From Actinoplanes lutulentus (GTDB lineage Bacteria > Actinomycetota > Actinomycetes > Mycobacteriales > Micromonosporaceae): a stretch of DNA of 64,000 nt. Under the pieces are notes generated by a model. That model did no database searches and had not been told where the DNA came from. It saw nothing but the letters and a program-made list of their open reading frames with translations. Of this stretch, positions 1 through 9,580 are shown one piece after another. How positions within the stretch are numbered: position 1 is the stretch's first letter; every line of letters starts with the position of its first letter. The translations under genes and the position numbers were made by a program. Where the stretch lies: the NCBI RefSeq assembly GCF_003259845.1, contig NZ_QLMJ01000001.1:124001-188000 (forward strand). Direction: 5' to 3'.

Positions 1-62
1 AGTTCAACCGTCGCGGAGTCGCCGGATCGCTGCCTCACCCACGGCGAATGATCGGGATGGCC

Positions 63-1748
63 TCAGTCGCGCGTCGCGAGCCATCGAGTGGCGGCGCGAT
101 AGGCCGCGAGGCTCGACTCGCCGACGACCTCGTCTGCTTCGTACACCCGCACGCCGGTAACCCGCTCGACCGTGCGGTTGCGCCGGATCTGTTCCACCAC
201 CGCGGGGTCGACACCACTGAGATACAACCGTCCGCCAGCCGCGTCCAGGCGCTCGGCGTAGTCGGCGAGGACCGCGAACGCGGTGGCGCCCAGCATGACC
301 CGCCCGCGAAGACGTAACACCACCACCGGGCTGCGCGCCTGCGCCGTCTCGGGCAGCCGGGCCTGAAGAGTGCGAGCCCCGGCGTAGAACAGGCTTCCGT
401 AGACGTCCAGCAGCACTACCTGCCGCGACTCGAGCCGGGCCCGTGCCGGCCGCTCGACGAAGCTGTCGTCGTCACGCGGGGTCAGCTCCACTACTCGCAG
501 ATCGAGCGCTTCCTGGTTCAGCTGCATCAGCAGGGACAGGACCAGACCGATGCCGACAGCCGCGGCCACCGGAAGGAACAGAGTCGCCACGAACGTCGCG
601 ATCACCGCGATCTGCGAGATGCGCCCGGTCCGCAGAATCGCCCGCACATCGCCGACCCGGAACGACCCGACCGCGGCGAAGATCAGCACAGCGGCCAGCG
701 TGGCCATCACGACGGTGCCGACCAGCCCGGAGAAGAGCAGAAGCAACAGTGCCATCCACAGGCCGGAGAAGATCGACGCCCATCGGCCGGCCGCGCCGGC
801 CGAAACGTTCAACGCCGTCTGCCCGACCGAGCCGCCAACCGGCTGTCCCCGGAACAAGCCGGCGAGCAGGTTCCCCACGCCCTGAGCCAGAAAATCCCGG
901 TTCGGGTCCGAGCGGGTCTTGTCCGGGTTCGGCGCCGCCTCGCTCACCCCGGCACCCTGAACCAGGACGAGAGCGGTGACTGCGAACGCGCCGGCGAGCA
1001 GACTGAGACTGAAATCCGCGAGGTGCGGCAGCGCCGGCATCGGCAGACCACTCGGAATCTCACCGGCATCGCTGACCCGGGGGATGTCCTCGGCCCCCAG
1101 GACGGCGGCCGCCACCGTGGGAACCAGCATCGCGATCAGCGTCGAGTACACGGCTAGCCTGGTCCGCCCCAGAACCACGAGCAGAACCAGAGCGGACATA
1201 CCGGCCAAGGCCGCACCGGGCTGGATCCGGCCGGGATGCAGGATCAAATCCCAGGCTTTGGCGAGGGCGAACGGGCCTTCGGCCTCAGCGCCCGTCAGAT
1301 CGGGAAGCTGGCCGAAGACGATGTTGGCGGCCACCCCGGACAGGAATCCGATCATCACGGAATGCGGCACGAACCTCGTGTATCGGCCCAGCTTCGCGAC
1401 GCCGGCGAGGACCATCAGCGCCCCCGCCATCATGGTCAGCAGGAACAGCGCGCGAGGCCGCTCGTCAGCCGGAACAGCAGCGACCGCGGACCCGGCGGCG
1501 AGGGCCGCCGCGCTCGTCGTCGTGATGACCATCAGGCGGGTGCTGGCGGTCAGGCCGCCACCGATCGGGCCGACGATGCTGGCGTACAGGCCGTGCACCG
1601 GATTCACCCCGGCAAGCACGCTCGCCGCCATGCCGTCGGGCACGCTGCTGATCGCCCCGGGCAGACCGGCGATGAGATCCTTGCGGAGGGTTTTACGGTC
1701 GGGCGCCAGCTGTCGCAGCCGTCGTCTCGTCTTACCAGCGATCACCAC
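63..1748 (-). CDS. SulP family anion (sulfate) permease with STAS domain
   Basis: Predicted inner-membrane anion transporter of the SulP/SLC26 family, 561 aa, full length for the family. The first 25 residues are basic. Residues about 25-400 form the multi-helix SulP core, opening with the conserved region around GLPGAISSVPDGMAASVLAG and NPVHGLYAS. Residues about 430-540 form a cytoplasmic STAS domain. The start is one of two adjacent GTG codons; which is used cannot be decided. Sulfate is the usual substrate, but SulP proteins also carry bicarbonate or other anions. An arylsulfatase encoded 1.2 kb upstream on the same strand makes sulfate the more attractive guess. No carbonic anhydrase domain is fused. 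Confidence 0.9.
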   Translation of the reverse strand: MVIAGKTRRRLRQLAPDRKTLRKDLIAGLPGAISSVPDGMAASVLAGVNPVHGLYASIVGPIGGGLTASTRLMVITTTSAAALAAGSAVAAVPADERPRALFLLTMMAGALMVLAGVAKLGRYTRFVPHSVMIGFLSGVAANIVFGQLPDLTGAEAEGPFALAKAWDLILHPGRIQPGAALAGMSALVLLVVLGRTRLAVYSTLIAMLVPTVAAAVLGAEDIPRVSDAGEIPSGLPMPALPHLADFSLSLLAGAFAVTALVLVQGAGVSEAAPNPDKTRSDPNRDFLAQGVGNLLAGLFRGQPVGGSVGQTALNVSAGAAGRWASIFSGLWMALLLLLFSGLVGTVVMATLAAVLIFAAVGSFRVGDVRAILRTGRISQIAVIATFVATLFLPVAAAVGIGLVLSLLMQLNQEALDLRVVELTPRDDDSFVERPARARLESRQVVLLDVYGSLFYAGARTLQARLPETAQARSPVVVLRLRGRVMLGATAFAVLADYAERLDAAGGRLYLSGVDPAVVEQIRRNRTVERVTGVRVYEADEVVGESSLAAYRAATRWLATRD

Positions 1749-1811
1749 CGGATCAGTCTCGGAACGACGATGCCAGACGGCATCACCCCCCGAAGATGAG
1801 CGCCGCGCCCG

Positions 1812-2875
1812 TCATGAGGCCGAGGTGCGCTCCTTAGCGCCGTGGCGTGTCAACAGCCGGGTGCTGTGCACCGCGATGGCCGTCACCGGGGCGGAGAGCA
1901 CCACACCGACGACGCCGGCCAGAGCTCCTCCTACCAGCGCGGCCAGCAGGAGCGCCAGAGGACTGACGCCGAGGGCCGCTCCGAACGCGAACGGGCTGAT
2001 CAGGTTCTGCAGCAGGCCGTTGGCGAGGAAGACGATGAGAAGCATCCACAACGCCGTGGCCGTCCCACCCGAGCCGAGTGCGATCAGCACCGCGAACGTG
2101 CCGGTGAACAGAGCGCCGAAGTACGGCACGTAGCTTCCCAGCAGCGTGATCACCGCGATAGTCGCGACCAGCGGAACGTCCAGGACGAGAGCACCGACGG
2201 GACCACGGCGGCGTTGAAGACGCCGAGCAACGTCAGGCCCAAGAAGTAGCGCCGGATCGTGCCGGCCGCCTGATCGAGCAGCGCACTGCCCTGTTCACCC
2301 GACACGGGCAGCCGGGCTCCTACCCGCGCGGCGATGGCCCGGCCGTCCTTGAGCAGAAAGAAGCAGGTGAGAAGTGCGACGAGAACCCCGATCGCAGTAT
2401 TCGCCACGGCACCGAACAGGCTGCCAAGCGCGGGAACCAGGCCGGCCAGCAGGGTGGGAATCGCGCCACCCACCGACTTCGCTGCGGTGTCGGCCGTGGT
2501 CGCGCCGAACCCGGCCGAGCTGAGCACGCTTTGCAGCCGCATGACGGCGTCGTCGACGTGCTGACTGATCTCCGGCTGCTGGCTGACCAATCCCCCGACG
2601 ACGAGAAGGACCGTTGCTGCGCCCAGCGCGACGACAATAAGTGTCGCCGCCACTGCACCTAGCGGACGGGGCAGGCCGCGGCGCGTCATCGCGTCGACCA
2701 GCGGGACGAACACGACAGCCAGGAAGAGGGCGATCACGAGTGCCAGCACGAGCGGGCGGAGCAGTGCCAACACAAGAGCCACCGCCAGGGCCAACAACGT
2801 GATCCCGACCAGCGACCAAGCGGCACTTCCCGCCGACCGGAGCCGGTCCGCGCTGGTCAGCTCCGGTGTTCTCAT
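1812..2875 (-). pseudogene. AI-2E family transporter, split by a frameshift
   Basis: Membrane protein of the AI-2E/PerM family. The first reading frame (2150-2875) gives about 225 normal residues with several helices, ending at RRYFLGLTLLGVFNAAVV, and then turns into non-homologous sequence. The family sequence resumes in another frame as GALVLDVPLVATIAVITLLG and runs to the stop at 1812. One missing base near 2195-2200 explains the break: adding one restores an uninterrupted protein of about 354 aa, normal for the family. This is either a real inactivating mutation or a sequencing error. Both halves are otherwise well preserved, which suggests a recent event or an error. The substrate of such transporters is usually unknown. 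Confidence 0.8.
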
Positions 2876-2907
2876 GTTGTCTCCGTCCGGCCCGGCCGCG
2901 GCTCTCG

Positions 2908-5229
2908 TCAGGACGTGTACTTCACGTGCACATGATCGATGGTGCCGACGAAGGGGAACGGTGCCCGGTCGTAGTAGTCCGCTGAAACGGGGCTGCCCAG
3001 ACAGGTGCCGATGTCGAGGCAGTCGTTGGCGCTGAAGAGCAAGGGCGCACTGACCGGAACGACGCCTTTGGCCGTGACCGCGCCGTTGACCTTCAGGGTG
3101 ATGGCGAGCGGGCCTGCCGGCTTCGCCTCGGCGTACGTCGTCTCGATCTGAATAGTCGTTCGGCCGCTCGGCAACCGGGTGTCGGAGCGGATCCTGGTGC
3201 GCTGGACGATGAACAGGTTGTACTCGTAACAGAGGAAGCCGTCATCGACGAAGCAGGTCAGGCCGCCGCCGGCACCGCCGAGCGCGTACAGCACACCGCT
3301 GGCGTTCTCCGGAACGTCGGCGTCGATCGTGACGACGTTGTTCCGGTTCCCCAGCGCGGGCGCATTGAACTCGGGCATCCGGACGATGTCGCCGGTGAAG
3401 TTCCACTCCGTGTACGGCGGCGTGATCCGCAGCTCCGGGTGCAGGTTGATGACCCACAGGCCGCCGCCGATCGGCAGCGCCTTGTTGCGGGCGGCCTCGA
3501 TGATGAAGATCTCCTTCATCTGGGCCACCTTCTCCGGCATCGCGGCAGCGAGGTCATTGGCCTGCGACCAGTCCTCGTCCAGGTGGTATAGCTCCCAGAC
3601 GTCGTCGTCCGGCGTCCAGTCCCGGATACGCGGATCGGGCGGAGCCCAGGGCAGGCGCGGGCCGATCGCGCAGGCGAGCCAGCCGTCGTGGTAGATCGAC
3701 CGGCTTCCCATGATCTCGAAGTACTGGGTGCGCAGGCGGCCCGCGGCTTCCCGGTCGTCGAAGCTGTAGGCGAAGCTGACCCCGTCGATCGGGTCCTGTG
3801 CGACGCCGTTGACCACACTGGGCGCGCTGATCCCGAGGATCTCGTAAAGGGTGGGTACCAGGTCGTTGCAGTGGTGGAACTGGCTGCGCGGAACCGGATC
3901 CGCAGCGATCTTCCCCGGCCAGCGCACGACCATCGGGTTACGGGTCCCGCCGAGATGCGACGCGAGCAGCTTCATACCTTTGTACGGTGTGCTGCCCGCC
4001 CATGCCCAGGCCGCGTGGTACTGGTTGTCAGTCCTGGGTGAGCCGAGCACGTCCAGGCCGCCGAGTTCCTCCAGCGCCTGCAGGTGCATCGGGATCGTGG
4101 ACGGAATTCCGTTCTGGGACAGCAGTTCGCTGATGGTGCCGTTCTGTCCCTCACCGGACGAACCGTTGTCACCCCAGATGTAGAAGATCAGCGTGTTGTC
4201 GCCGTAGCCGAGCCGCTCGATCTCGTCGACCAACCGGCCCGCCTGAACATCGGCGTGTTCCGCGAAACCGGCCGCCACCTCCATCAGCCGTCGCTGGAAC
4301 GGTTTCTGGTCGTCCGGAACGTCGTCCCACGCCGGTAGGGTCTCCGGGCGGGGGGTCAGCTGCGTCTCCGGCGGGATCCATCCCTGTTCCTTCGCCCGGT
4401 GGAACACCCGCTCGCGGTACGCGTCCCAGCCGTCGTCGAACTTTCCGGCGTACTTGTCCGCCCACTCCTTCATGATGTGGTGCGGGCCGTGCAGACAACC
4501 GGTCGCCCAGTACATGAAGAACGGCTTGTCCGGCTCGAATGCCTTGTGCCGGTGCAGCCAGCCGATCGCGTCGTCGGCCAGATCCTCACTCAGGTGATAA
4601 CCCTGCTCCGGCGTCTTCGGAGGCGCGACCACGGTCGTGTTACGCACCAGGTTCGGCTCGTACTGCGAAGCCTCGCCGGCCAGGAAGCCGTAGAAGTATT
4701 CGAATCCGACACCGGTCGGCCAGTTCTCGAACGGCCCGGCCGCCGTGGTCTCCTCGGCCGGGGTGTTGTGCCACTTACCGAATGCGGCGGTGCTGTACCC
4801 GTAGTCTTTGAGGACCTCGGCCCCGGTGGCACTGCTTTTCGGGATGTGCCCGGAGTAGCCGTCCCAGTCGTTGGCGAGCTCTGCGATCTGCCCGTTGCCG
4901 ACCCGGTGATGGTTCCGGCCGGTGAGCAGCGACGCCCGCGTCGGCGAACACATGGCCGTCGTGTGGAAGCGGTTGTAGGAGATTCCGTCCTGACGCAGCC
5001 GGCTCAGCGTGCCGGTCGTGACCTCCCCGCCGAAGGTGGTGGGCAGGCCCGGACCGGCATCGTCGATCAGGACCACGAGGATGTTCGGCACGTCCTCCGG
5101 AAGCCGGCGCTGGCGCGGCCGCGGGTCATAGACCGACTCCTGCATGGTTCGGCCGGCGACGCTGCCCGACGGTTCCGGCGGAAACGGCAGAACCGTCCCG
5201 GACCCGGTAGTGACTGGTTTCCCTGTCAT
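2908..5229 (-). CDS. Arylsulfatase (type I, formylglycine-dependent)
   Basis: Hydrolyses sulfate esters, releasing sulfate. The protein is 773 aa. The metal-binding start of the sulfatase fold is NILVVLIDDAG (Asp56-57). The signature CSPTRASLLTGR follows, and its Cys94 would be converted to the catalytic formylglycine. Further family motifs are GKWHN and WGDNGSSGEGQ. No signal peptide or lipobox is visible, so the enzyme is probably cytoplasmic, as in mycobacterial AtsA-type enzymes. The ATG chosen has AGGTGGGCG just upstream; a GTG 24 bases earlier is possible. The C-terminal 170 residues form the usual beta-rich extension. With the nearby SulP permease it could serve sulfate scavenging; the natural ester is unknown. 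Confidence 0.93.
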   Translation of the reverse strand: MTGKPVTTGSGTVLPFPPEPSGSVAGRTMQESVYDPRPRQRRLPEDVPNILVVLIDDAGPGLPTTFGGEVTTGTLSRLRQDGISYNRFHTTAMCSPTRASLLTGRNHHRVGNGQIAELANDWDGYSGHIPKSSATGAEVLKDYGYSTAAFGKWHNTPAEETTAAGPFENWPTGVGFEYFYGFLAGEASQYEPNLVRNTTVVAPPKTPEQGYHLSEDLADDAIGWLHRHKAFEPDKPFFMYWATGCLHGPHHIMKEWADKYAGKFDDGWDAYRERVFHRAKEQGWIPPETQLTPRPETLPAWDDVPDDQKPFQRRLMEVAAGFAEHADVQAGRLVDEIERLGYGDNTLIFYIWGDNGSSGEGQNGTISELLSQNGIPSTIPMHLQALEELGGLDVLGSPRTDNQYHAAWAWAGSTPYKGMKLLASHLGGTRNPMVVRWPGKIAADPVPRSQFHHCNDLVPTLYEILGISAPSVVNGVAQDPIDGVSFAYSFDDREAAGRLRTQYFEIMGSRSIYHDGWLACAIGPRLPWAPPDPRIRDWTPDDDVWELYHLDEDWSQANDLAAAMPEKVAQMKEIFIIEAARNKALPIGGGLWVINLHPELRITPPYTEWNFTGDIVRMPEFNAPALGNRNNVVTIDADVPENASGVLYALGGAGGGLTCFVDDGFLCYEYNLFIVQRTRIRSDTRLPSGRTTIQIETTYAEAKPAGPLAITLKVNGAVTAKGVVPVSAPLLFSANDCLDIGTCLGSPVSADYYDRAPFPFVGTIDHVHVKYTS

Positions 5230-5342
5230 CGCCCACCTGCACTCTCGTTCCACGGCCGCGTCCGCATGCCTTCACGCAGCATCGGCAGCGCGCCGGACGA
5301 CCACCTCATCCAGTGCGAATGAAGCCTCCAAGAACTCCGTGC

Positions 5343-5894
5343 TCAGTCGTCGTGCGTCATCTCGTCGATGGCTACCGCGACGGCGAGCAGCATCGCCGGG
5401 TTTTGATCCGGGGCCATCTCGATGCCGTAGGTGTCGCGCAGCCGGAACCACCGCTTGGAGACCTGCGCGACTTTGCGATCGTCGGCCTCGATCTCGTACT
5501 CGTGGTCCACGATGTTGCCCTGCGCCTCCAGGTCCGGGCCGCCCTCGACGTCGATCTTCCATCGCTCGCGCAGCGGCGAGATCAGTGCCTTGTGCACCAG
5601 CGCCATCCGGTCGCCGTCCGGGCCTTCGATCGCCATGGTGTCGCGGATGTGCATGATCCGCTTCTGGATGGTGCACAGGTGGCGGCCCTGCATGTCCTCC
5701 AGGTGGAACGTCTTACGCAGCCGCAGCGCTTTCCCGTCCACCCGGAAGACCCGCTCACCGCTCTCGTCCTCGATCCAGAAATCATCGCCGATCGAGATCA
5801 TCTTTTCCCGCAACTGGAAGCGGCGCGCGGTGCCGCCATGCCCGAACGTCTCGTGCTCCTCATGCCGCCTGGCCCGCCGGTCTCCGAATGCCAT
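5343..5894 (-). CDS. LURP-one-related (LOR) family protein
   Basis: A 183-aa protein of the LOR family (Tubby-like beta-barrel fold; formerly DUF567). Recognisable parts are FQLREKMISIGDDFWIEDE, the pattern VFRVDGKALRLRKTFHLED, then LCTIQKRIMHIRDTMAIE, and the C-terminal ISKRW-type segment RWFRLRDTYGIE. The open frame continues upstream, but the ATG chosen has GGAGAGGG at ideal spacing, and the upstream residues look non-coding. There is no signal peptide, so it is cytoplasmic. Bacterial members have no established biochemical function; membrane or phosphoinositide binding is only an analogy to Tubby proteins. It follows 113 bases beyond the arylsulfatase start on the same strand and may be its own unit. 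Confidence 0.85.
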   Translation of the reverse strand: MAFGDRRARRHEEHETFGHGGTARRFQLREKMISIGDDFWIEDESGERVFRVDGKALRLRKTFHLEDMQGRHLCTIQKRIMHIRDTMAIEGPDGDRMALVHKALISPLRERWKIDVEGGPDLEAQGNIVDHEYEIEADDRKVAQVSKRWFRLRDTYGIEMAPDQNPAMLLAVAVAIDEMTHDD

Positions 5895-6182
5895 GTCGCC
5901 CTCTCCGTTCGCGTCAGGTGAAGCGAGGTTCATTCGTACGAGAGCCGCTGGGCCACCCATGCTCGTCCTCGTGCCGCGACGCGAGACCACCCCTGACGGA
6001 TGAACGAACCAAACCTGGCCCCGCCTAGCTGAGCTGCTCGAACGCCGTCTCCAAGCGGTGGCCGCGGCGAGAAATCGCCGTCGCTGGCTGGCGATTCCAG
6101 ACCTGGCAGCCGACCACAACTGATGCTCGGCACCAGCATCGTGGACCTGTCACACGCGCCCGCTGAGGCCCGATGCGGCTGG
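5895..6182. other. Intergenic region, 288 bp
   Basis: Lies between the start of the LOR gene and the end of the decayed MFS gene. It should hold the LOR promoter. The ribosome-binding sequence GGAGAGGG lies 8 bases upstream of that start. I see no convincing gene, hairpin terminator or repeat in the rest. Confidence 0.4.
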
Positions 6183-6872
6183 TCAGCGCAGGTCATCGAA
6201 GGCTGTCTCGGGTGCGGTGAGTGCGGCGATCGTGCCCGCCACCGCCGCCGCGACGAGGTAGATCGGTACGGCATTGGCGGCTCCCGCGTTCGCCATGAGA
6301 ACGGCGATCAACGGCGCCATGCCACCGAAGACGGCCGTGGCGACGCCGTAGGTAACGGCGACTCCGGTGGCCCGAACCGCGGTGGGGAAGAGTTCGGCGA
6401 CGAACACGGTCACCACCAGCAGGCCAAGCACCCCACCGAAGACGACGTTGAACACCAGCAAGCCGCCGGGCGAGCTAGCGGCGAGTGTGAACCCAGGGAT
6501 GGCGAAGATGCCGACCGCCATCGTGCCGACGATCAGAAGACGGCGCCGTCCAGCGCGGTCGCTGAGCCGGCCCAGGAGAGGCGCGGTCACCGCGATGGTC
6601 AGGAGGCCGAGGACGGCCCCGCTCAGGGCACGGGCCAGTGGAATCGAGCCGGTCGTGGACAAGTGGCTGGGAAGATAGACGAAGCAGAGATTGAACGCGA
6701 TCGACAGAAGAGCCACCAGCGCGACACCCCGGGCACCAGCGCCCCGCGCCCGCGCAGAACGTCGCCGCGCAGGCGGGGGCGAACCGGCTCTTTCATCGCC
6801 TCGAATCGCTGGCTCTCCGCCAGCCGGCGCCGGATGTGCCGAGCGACCAGCCCCAGCGGCGCGGCACTGAGG
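6183..6872 (-). pseudogene. MFS (metabolite:proton symporter type) transporter remnant
   Basis: C-terminal half of a major facilitator of the MHS (ProP/KgtP-like) type. The clean part (6183-6716, 177 aa) holds about five helices and the loop GRLSDRAGRRR, then ELFPTAVRATG, typical of helix 10-11 in this family. Further 5', homology continues in another frame with the reading APLGLVARHIRRRLAES and FEAMKEPVR, which matches the segment after helix 6. There is therefore a frameshift near 6720-6740. All of helices 1-6 are missing beyond about 6870, where unrelated lower-GC sequence begins. The gene cannot make a working transporter. Its loss is best explained by the insertion or recombination that brought in the adjacent island. 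Confidence 0.75.
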
Positions 6873-6905
6873 GAGCGATGGCGCTACGCAGATCTGCTAG
6901 AAATG
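6865..6905. other. Recombination junction between two truncated genes
   Basis: On the left, reading leftward, is an MFS gene that lost its N-terminal half. On the right, reading rightward, is a STAND/TPR gene that lost its N-terminal half. Family homology on the right starts at the residues YADLLEMM, in the middle of a Walker-B-like segment. Base composition falls sharply within about 30 bases. No inverted repeat, target duplication or transposase is visible at the joint. Confidence 0.55.
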
Positions 6906-9032
6906 ATGGTTTCAATCCACTCGGAAATGCAGGGCAGGATCACCCGCGTCCTGATGCTAACCCGCTCAGAGATGCATTTTTGGGATCAATTGGAGGCCGA
7001 TCTAGACGGTTTGGGAATGGACTACATGTCGCCGATCTCGCTAACAGGCTTCTCGAATGAATCACGAGAAGCGTCCTTCATTGAGGCCGCCTCGGCCTTT
7101 TCGGTTGCGCTCGGGTTTCCTGCAGATGAGCGGCCTTTGCCAGCGAATATCGCGGACCAGATGTACTCGTCGCCGCTGACACTTCACATGGCTGCCCTTG
7201 CAGCAGTCTTATCATCCAGCGAGAACGCGGAGCAGCCGATCGATATTTCTCGTTACCTTTTACTTCATGAGCAGCGTCGCTGGAATAGTTTATCTGACGT
7301 CGGAACAGTCAGGACGCTCGTTATGTTGGCAACACTCTTTGGCCCCATGCATACCCGTGAAACTGCTCGCGAATTGATCCTTGCCGCCGGCATCGCCGAC
7401 GGAACGGCGGAAGCTGATCGGCTACTGCGAGATCATCATTATCTATATCCTAGCGAGCAGCACCTTTCACCGTTGCGTCCCGATCGGTTCGCTGAGGACT
7501 TCATCGGCTGGCATCTCAGTCGATCCCGCGTTGTGCTAGATGATCTGGCCAAGCTTTTGATTGCAGCGCCTCCTGCACCCAGCACGGACTCTTTGCGCCA
7601 GGCAATGATCGTTCTAGCAAACGCCGCCCGACACCCATCTGTACGCGATCTTTTGGAGAGAGTTGTCAGGGTCCGACCCGAACTAGCTGAGCAGTCTTCG
7701 GAGGTTCTTCTAGCCGTAACCAATCATTTGTCGTTTCCAACAGCGGCGATCATTGCCTTCCGGGGAAATATTTTAGTAGAGTCCACTCATGCTCGGCATC
7801 AGCTAATACAGCGCGTTGTTAGAGAATTTCCCAGCACTGCGGATGCATCGGTTAACCGCTCTAAGCTGCGACTACTCGGCGATAGCTTCACTGATTGCGG
7901 AGAGTATCACGAGGCGGCAGAAATTTATGGTGGACTAGTCCAACGACTGCGCGAGGACGCAGATGCGGGCAGCCTTGAGGAGCTAGTCGAACTCGCCGAC
8001 TTACTTAACCGCTATGCTCAAGCGGTCGCAGCCAGAGGATCCGAGGCGGATGCACTAGAAATCATGAATGAGGCTGTGGATTTGCTTCAAGTCCAGAGCG
8101 AATCCGATATGGGCGACTTGATTCTGGACTATAAAGAGATATTGGCGCGGAGTCTATCTAATCGTTGCAATGCGCTCGCCGGAGCCGGAAACCTTCATGC
8201 GGCACTCGCCGACGCCGAGGAAGCGGCTATCCTTTTTCAGGAGTTGGCGGATGATGATCCGGAAGTATTTGTAAATGTTCTGCTTCGTAGTCGGGCCCGT
8301 ATTGCTCAAACGCTGCATGAGTTGGGCCGTTTTGAGGAGGCCGACAAGATCGACCAAGGCGTAGTTGATGCGCTACGTCCACTTTATGTGGATGATCCTA
8401 AAAACCACCGCTCAGATTTAGCCTACATCCTCTACAACCACGGGGTCAGCGTGGCTCGACTGGGAGACAGCGAACGGGCGGTGGTCATCTTAGCGGAGTC
8501 AGCAGAGCTTTATCGGCATCTTGCCAAGCACATTCCTCTTCGATTCCTCGATGAACTAGGAAGGTGCCTATTCACTCTCTCCAACGCACTAGATGAAAGT
8601 AACCGTGCAAGAGATATGGTGAAAGTTCTGCGGGAGCAATTGACGGTGCAGAGAAAACTCAATCAACTGGCGGCACGTCCCGACAATAGGCTTCTCGCCA
8701 TCACCCTATCGGAACTCGGTCAGCAGCTGGCGATGCTGGGCGAGAATGAGCAGGCGCGACCGGCGCTCATCGAGGCGGCTACGGTTGCCAAGGAATTGAT
8801 TTCATCGAATGATAGTGCGGCCGCCCTGATAGCGTCTCAATCACTTATTTCACTTAGTATCGTCTTTCGCGATCTCGGGTGCGGGAATGAGGCAATTGGG
8901 GCCGCCAGGGAGGCTGTCGAAGTTTCTCGCGACTGCGGGGATGGCTCAGACTTCGATAGTGATCGACACGAATTTTGCCTGTCGCTCTTAGCGGAGATGT
9001 TGGAAATTTTTAAGCACGCTGCTCAGAGCTGA
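6903..9032 (+). CDS. 5'-truncated STAND NTPase/TPR protein (C-terminal portion only)
   Basis: 709 aa from the first plausible ATG. The N-terminal residues resemble the part of actinobacterial STAND-type proteins just after the Walker B strand (ITRVLMLTRSEMHFWDQLEA). A winged-helix-like region follows (LLLHEQRRWNSL), then about 450 residues of helical TPR-like repeats, for example YHEAAEIYGGLV, LHAALADAEEAAILF and RAVVILAESAELYRHL. No P-loop precedes this, because the sequence upstream is antisense to the MFS remnant, so the ATPase half and any effector domain are lost. GC is much lower than in the neighbours, and TTA codons are common (for example in RYLLLH). Intact relatives are signal-sensing or defence ATPases. 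The remnant may be untranslated; no good ribosome-binding site is seen. Confidence 0.6.
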   Translation: MMVSIHSEMQGRITRVLMLTRSEMHFWDQLEADLDGLGMDYMSPISLTGFSNESREASFIEAASAFSVALGFPADERPLPANIADQMYSSPLTLHMAALAAVLSSSENAEQPIDISRYLLLHEQRRWNSLSDVGTVRTLVMLATLFGPMHTRETARELILAAGIADGTAEADRLLRDHHYLYPSEQHLSPLRPDRFAEDFIGWHLSRSRVVLDDLAKLLIAAPPAPSTDSLRQAMIVLANAARHPSVRDLLERVVRVRPELAEQSSEVLLAVTNHLSFPTAAIIAFRGNILVESTHARHQLIQRVVREFPSTADASVNRSKLRLLGDSFTDCGEYHEAAEIYGGLVQRLREDADAGSLEELVELADLLNRYAQAVAARGSEADALEIMNEAVDLLQVQSESDMGDLILDYKEILARSLSNRCNALAGAGNLHAALADAEEAAILFQELADDDPEVFVNVLLRSRARIAQTLHELGRFEEADKIDQGVVDALRPLYVDDPKNHRSDLAYILYNHGVSVARLGDSERAVVILAESAELYRHLAKHIPLRFLDELGRCLFTLSNALDESNRARDMVKVLREQLTVQRKLNQLAARPDNRLLAITLSELGQQLAMLGENEQARPALIEAATVAKELISSNDSAAALIASQSLISLSIVFRDLGCGNEAIGAAREAVEVSRDCGDGSDFDSDRHEFCLSLLAEMLEIFKHAAQS

Positions 9033-9046
9033 GTCTTGATTGCAGT

Positions 9047-9580
9047 CTATGCACCCAGTGCGGAAATACGTTTTATCATCTCATCGAGATATCCGAGGGT
9101 ATCGTTGATGCCCGGCTCGTAGTCCGCAGGATGTGCGCACTCGTTGCGCTTAGCTAGGAGGCCATGTAAAGCCTTCATCGTAGCGTTCGTGATCAACCCT
9201 TGCCTTTTCAGTACCTCAAACAGTGTGTGGTCCTTTTGTTCACGTAGGTCTGCGGCTTGGTTCACGTTCCACGTCGGATAACTTTTCTGGATTAATCCAA
9301 GGCGGGTCGCATCGGTCACGATCCACTCGTGAATATAATCCATAAATGCGGCGAACGCCGTAACGTGCGCCGACCGGTAAAGTCCATGCTCCGCGCATTG
9401 TAGGGCTTCGCGAAGCAATTTATCTTGCTTAAGATTGAGCTGCGTCAGTTTCTTGTACGACTCCGTGACGGTCATGACCCGATGCGTCGACGTCTCGTGT
9501 CTTGCAAGAAGCTTACTCAGTTCGGCTTGCGTTTCAGCCGCCCAATCCGCGACTTCTCGCGGAGTCCTAGGAGCCGCCAT
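9047..9580 (-). CDS. HEPN-like protein, possible RNase toxin
   Basis: A 177-aa, mostly helical protein. Near its C-terminus is LAKRNECAHPADY, which fits the RNxxxH active-site motif of HEPN ribonucleases (Arg, Asn, then His three residues on). The preceding text (LLREALQCAEHGLYRSAHVTAFAAF) matches the usual first HEPN helices, with an EAxxxxxxGxxxxA-type pattern. The start overlaps the 3' end of the DUF5343 gene by 14 bases, so the two are surely cotranscribed and probably translationally coupled. Known HEPN proteins act as tRNA or mRNA cleaving toxins in toxin-antitoxin and phage-defence systems; catalysis here is inferred from the motif only. Its 3' end faces the truncated STAND gene, 14 bases away. 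Confidence 0.75.
   Translation of the reverse strand: MAAPRTPREVADWAAETQAELSKLLARHETSTHRVMTVTESYKKLTQLNLKQDKLLREALQCAEHGLYRSAHVTAFAAFMDYIHEWIVTDATRLGLIQKSYPTWNVNQAADLREQKDHTLFEVLKRQGLITNATMKALHGLLAKRNECAHPADYEPGINDTLGYLDEMIKRISALGA

Noticed and set aside
5272-5676. 134-residue minus-strand frame before the arylsulfatase
   Set aside because: Runs in another frame through the LOR gene, which has a clear family and a good start signal.
6123-6902. Upstream extension of the STAND/TPR frame to a 969-residue protein
   Set aside because: The first 260 residues are the antisense of the MFS remnant (Arg/Asp/Gly-rich, no family match). Family homology starts only near 6885.
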